Shown: positions 60,926 through 64,000 of the stretch, in pieces
Layout: each line of letters starts with the position of its first letter
Numbering within the stretch: the stretch's first letter is position 1
Assembly: GCF_949628215.1 (NCBI RefSeq)
Contig: NC_134276.1
Coordinates: forward strand, 59,681,733 to 59,745,732
Direction: 5' to 3'
Source: Phalacrocorax aristotelis
Taxonomy: Eukaryota > Chordata > Aves > Suliformes > Phalacrocoracidae
DNA: 64,000 bases
Translations under genes and position numbers: made by a program
Notes under the pieces: generated by a model
What the model was told of the DNA's origin: nothing
Database searches by the model: none
Seen by the model: only the letters and a program-made list of their open reading frames with translations

Positions 60926-61662
60926 TGATCTCCTGGCGTTATTTCTCGCCTGACCTGACTCTGTATTTCAGAATAATCTTCTGGCCTACAGTTTTGCTAC
61001 CATGCCTTCTCGTGCTATCCAACTCACTGGTGCCTGTAAGAGGAGACCGCCAGGAGGATATTATTTTTTCCTGACAGAAATATTAACATTTTAATTGATT
61101 GGATTTGATACTTTGATTCGCTGCCCTTGAGAGAGGTGAAGAATATGGGTGCGTACCAATGCTGACGTTTGTCTGTGTCCTGTCTGTCTGTCCTTCTCTT
61201 CCCCCTGTGCATGGGAAGCCAGCAGCAGAGCACCCAGCTGCTCCATCCCAGGAGGCGAACCCCCAAAACCCGTGGGCCCCCCCAGCCCCCCCCCCCAGCC
61301 CCCCCCCCCCCGCCCCCCGTCATGAAGCCCTGTTGGCTTCCAGGGGCAAACACCCACGGGAGCAAAGCCTGCAGCCGCGGGGGGAGGCAGGGGCGGCTCG
61401 GCCCAGAGCATCCTTCCTCTGCGTGGCTTCAAACCGAAAGGTAAATCCGAAGGAGAACCCTTTTTTACTCACACGTTTCGCTGGGAAAAGCCGGGGTACC
61501 TCAGCCGCCCCCAAATCTCCCGGTGCTGCTCCTGCCGCGCTGGGAGGCTGTGATTTTATCTGACTTTACCTACTGACCCCCGGGGGGCGGCCCTGGGGTG
61601 TTTTGGTCTGTCTCTGCCCCTCGTCTGTCAGTAAGGCACATGCAATACATAGAAATAATATT

Positions 61663-61668
61663 TTTATT
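61663..61668 (-). terminator. Candidate polyadenylation signal (AATAAA on - strand)
   Basis: TTTATT on the + strand reads AATAAA on the - strand. It is the leftmost such signal of the A/T-rich right-end block. The - strand stretch just beyond it is T-rich on the complementary side, without a clear GU element, so support is moderate. Confidence 0.35.
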
Positions 61669-62211
61669 GATTTGCATGATAATCAAATTTTTTGTTGGTT
61701 TTTTAATGGGGTTTACAAAGATTAAAAAATTTTAATTAGTATTATTTTATTTAGGAGGTATCATGTGTCATAAAACTGATGGGCGAGAGTGTGACCCTAC
61801 GTGTAGCAAGTACATAAAAATAGTGATATATCCCCCCGAGCCATAGTTTATAAACCCTGCCATGTAGCAATGTATAGTGCAATCTGTTGTTGAAAAGAAA
61901 ATGCATAAGTTAAAAAGTTCGTTTATAAATCAGCACCAAATATCTCTAATAAGATTACATTACATAAATTATTCTTTAAAAGTCCAGACCTTGCTTTATT
62001 ATTTCTACTTATTCAAAATGGGCTTTGAAAAACGAATAAAAAGCCATAATCGAAAGAACTTTAAAAAATTATTTTCTATTCAAGTTTTCTGTTTGTTTTT
62101 AAAGTAACACCTGCTTCTTTAGGTCCGACACAACAATATGAAGACAACGTTTAAAGGCTTCCAGAGTGACAGCACCATGCACTGTACTAATAATATAATA
62201 TCTCTATGAAC

Positions 62212-62228
62212 TATATATATATATATAT
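62212..62228. repeat. (TA)n microsatellite
   Basis: Eight and a half TA units in the presumed 3' UTR. A second (AT)n run is at 62958-62974. Confidence 0.85.
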
Positions 62229-62579
62229 CAGCACCAACACACCGCACGGAGGACATGCAGGAAGAGTCTGTTTCACATTACATCGTTCATTCAAGTAAGC
62301 TGAAAAATATAATGATTTTTTTTCTTTTTGTACAAACGACAGCATCATAAACAACAATCTATCACCAAAATTAATAAGAGAATTCTTTGGTGTGCTCTGT
62401 ACTCTTCCAGTAGGGGAAAAAATAATAAAAAAGAAAAAAAAAAGGAAGGGGGAAAAAAAAGGATGATGTCAGAAAATAAATTAATTCGACTGTACAAAAT
62501 AATCGCGTTCACATACACGTTATTAACAGTGACAAGACGACATCCACCATTCACGGCACACAAAACACATTTCCACAAG

Positions 62580-63100
62580 CCCTGGGGGAGGGGAGGGAGG
62601 CTGCCGCTTCTCCTCCCGGGGTCTCTGAGGAGGAATTAGTGCTCTTTAGTTTATTTGCGCCCCGCTCCTGACGGACGGGCGAGGGGTCGGGGTGTCCCGT
62701 CCGTCCGTCCGTGCGTCCGTCCCCCACGCCCCGCAGCCTCTCGGCCGCTGGGCTGGGCCGCTGTTGGGGTGCGGAGGGGACCCCGACCCCAGCCCACTCC
62801 CCTGCTCCCCCCATCCCCCGTTTCTTTCCCAGCAGCTCTGGTGTCTTCCCCCCTCCTCCCAGGTGACTCTGCCCGGCCACCGCAGGGGGGTGGTGAAAAG
62901 CAAGAGGGGCGCAGGCACCGGCTCGGCTGGAGAGGAAATAAACCTCATATGAGTTACATATATATATATATATAAAAAATAGTAACAAAAACTGATCCCC
63001 CATCCCCGCGCCCCCCGCCCCTCCGGCGCTCGCTGGGAGCGGGGACCTTCTGCCCCCCCATCCACAAACTGCACACGGGGCTGGAGGGAGCCGGAGGCAA
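62580..63100. promoter_or_regulatory. GC/CpG-rich block near right edge
   Basis: CpG-rich sequence including a (CCGT)n run at about 62697-62720. It interrupts the A/T-rich presumed 3' UTR. It may be a CpG island in its own right or simply a GC-rich UTR segment. Confidence 0.45.
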
Positions 63101-64000
63101 AATTCCTCCTCTGTGAAACGAACTTTAACAAAAATAATAATAAAGAGAGTAATAATAATACCAGCCCCGAGAAAAGGGAAAATTGCTGTCCGGTTTTTTT
63201 GGTGGTTTTTTTTTGTTGTTGTTGTTTTTTAGGAAAAAAACAGAATGTATCACAGTATCGCAGTTGTCAAATAGCAGCGGGTTTCTTTTATTCTCCGGCT
63301 ACGTTTTAGGAGCCATACGCATACAAACCATGGAGGAGCGGTAAGGGAGCGCTTCATCTTTTGTCTTTCCTTCCCTAAAATCGCTTCACATGGTTACGGC
63401 TAAGGGAGAAAGAAAGAGGGCTGGAGAGAAGATGCGGGTGCGGGAGGGACCCCACGACTAGGGAGAGAAACCAACGAAGTACAAAGGAGCTGAACTGCAA
63501 GAGGGGAGGGAACAAAATGCGATTATTTTATTTTATTTTAAGGGATGTGTAACCTGTCCTCGTCTGGCTGGAGCTTCAGCAGGTGCTGCTCTACTGTCAG
63601 GAGGCCGCTGCAAACCTGGAGCTTATACCCAGGGTGAAGAGGAGGCGCTGGGGTGGCAGCTAAAGTATTTAAGAGCCGCTCCGGGGAACGGCAGGGCTCT
63701 GCCAGCTTCCCCATTCTTGCTCTCGCTGGTCGAGAGCAGTACGGGGTGGGCAGGGTGGGAGCCGGGTATCTCCCCTGGCACCATCCCCCCGCACAGACGT
63801 GCGGCCGGGGTCGCTGAGATGGCCCGGTGTGGCGTTAGGAATGTTTTTTTTCTTACCAAAAGGGGAAAGCAAAAAAGGAGAAAAAAAAAGGTTAAAAAAA
63901 AAAAGGTCCGAGTCTCTTTAATTAAATTAGTTACCGTACAAACACCATAGGGTTTCGTACACGGAATAAATAGCACGAGTCAAACCTGATGGCACTTCCA

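Larger units (their letters stand above)
60021..61640. other. Non-coding DNA between CpG island and right-hand 3' UTR
   Basis: No gene is recognised. It contains a G13 run at 60290-60302, a 65-base pyrimidine tract at 60861-60923 ending in CAG, and C-tracts at about 61277-61318. The unique part at 60030-60200 may be a conserved element. Confidence 0.5.
61645..64000 (-). other. Probable long 3' UTR on the - strand, by synteny ZIC5 (CDS outside window)
   Basis: Read on the - strand, this is non-coding, A/T-rich sequence with several AATAAA signals (TTTATT on + at 61663, 61746 and 61995). The last, at 61663-61668, would set the transcript end near 61645. In vertebrates the gene after CLYBL is ZIC5, transcribed toward CLYBL, so its 3' end is expected here. 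I recall the human ZIC5 3' UTR being of a similar size of a couple of kilobases. No ZIC zinc-finger or C-terminal coding sequence is inside the window, so the identity rests on gene order. A GC-rich insert at 62580-63100 is atypical for a UTR. Confidence 0.4.

Noticed and set aside
60759..61074. Overlapping + strand frames with Phe/Ser/Leu runs that could look like membrane segments
   Set aside because: They are translations of the pyrimidine tract at 60861-60925, not a protein.
63623..63976. 117-codon - strand frame at the right edge, tested as a ZIC5 C-terminus
   Set aside because: It contains no zinc-finger sequence, shows a Phe-rich run from a poly-A/G tract, and looks like UTR.
1..64000. 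CRISPR arrays, tRNA or rRNA genes, prokaryotic or viral operons
   Set aside because: No regularly spaced direct-repeat array, no tRNA-like cloverleaf or rRNA sequence noticed, and the window is plainly vertebrate nuclear DNA.

Overview
This window is vertebrate nuclear DNA, almost certainly from a bird. Two antisense 3' ends of CR1 retrotransposons (about 40397-40500 and 50434-50482) are the sauropsid/avian hallmark. The only recognisable gene is broken by ordinary GT-AG introns, and no prokaryotic-style gene packing is present. The species cannot be named from the sequence alone.

The left half (1-29790) is the 3' part of CLYBL on the + strand, encoding the mitochondrial citramalyl-CoA lyase. 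Six coding exons (985-1173, 4729-4830, 6639-6732, 8118-8285, 13350-13474, 29035-29130) splice in phase to 257 codons plus a stop. They correspond to about residues 84-340 of the human protein, so the mitochondrial presequence and first part of the barrel lie upstream of base 1. A 3' UTR with an AATAAA at 29765 follows.

From 29.8 to about 61.6 kb no convincing protein-coding gene is visible. In vertebrates CLYBL is followed by the head-to-head developmental transcription-factor pair ZIC5 (opposite strand) and ZIC2, and the right side of this window looks like the flank of such a locus. It has long CpG-island-like blocks (52.85-57.6, 58.27-58.48, 59.34-60.02 and 62.6-63.1 kb) alternating with AT-rich, TAAT-rich blocks of the kind seen in conserved enhancers. 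The last 2.3 kb (about 61.65-64.0 kb) reads on the - strand like a long 3' UTR ending in an AATAAA. Orthology of gene order predicts this is the ZIC5 3' end. No ZIC zinc-finger coding sequence is inside the window.

The most unusual non-coding structures are a pair of related 33-bp X-box-like (RFX-type) elements at 59228 and 60143, with a third X-box at 3731; an unexplained inverted repeat at about 9990-10165; a CpG-dense patch inside a CLYBL intron at 12100-12320; a perfect 24-bp tandem duplication at 52602; and a consensus splice donor inside the CpG island at 54413 with a very long pyrimidine tract and AG at 60925, which could delimit an unannotated + strand non-coding transcript. I did not find a clearly novel protein system. 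Most long open frames at 52.7-60 kb are low-complexity by-products of high GC.
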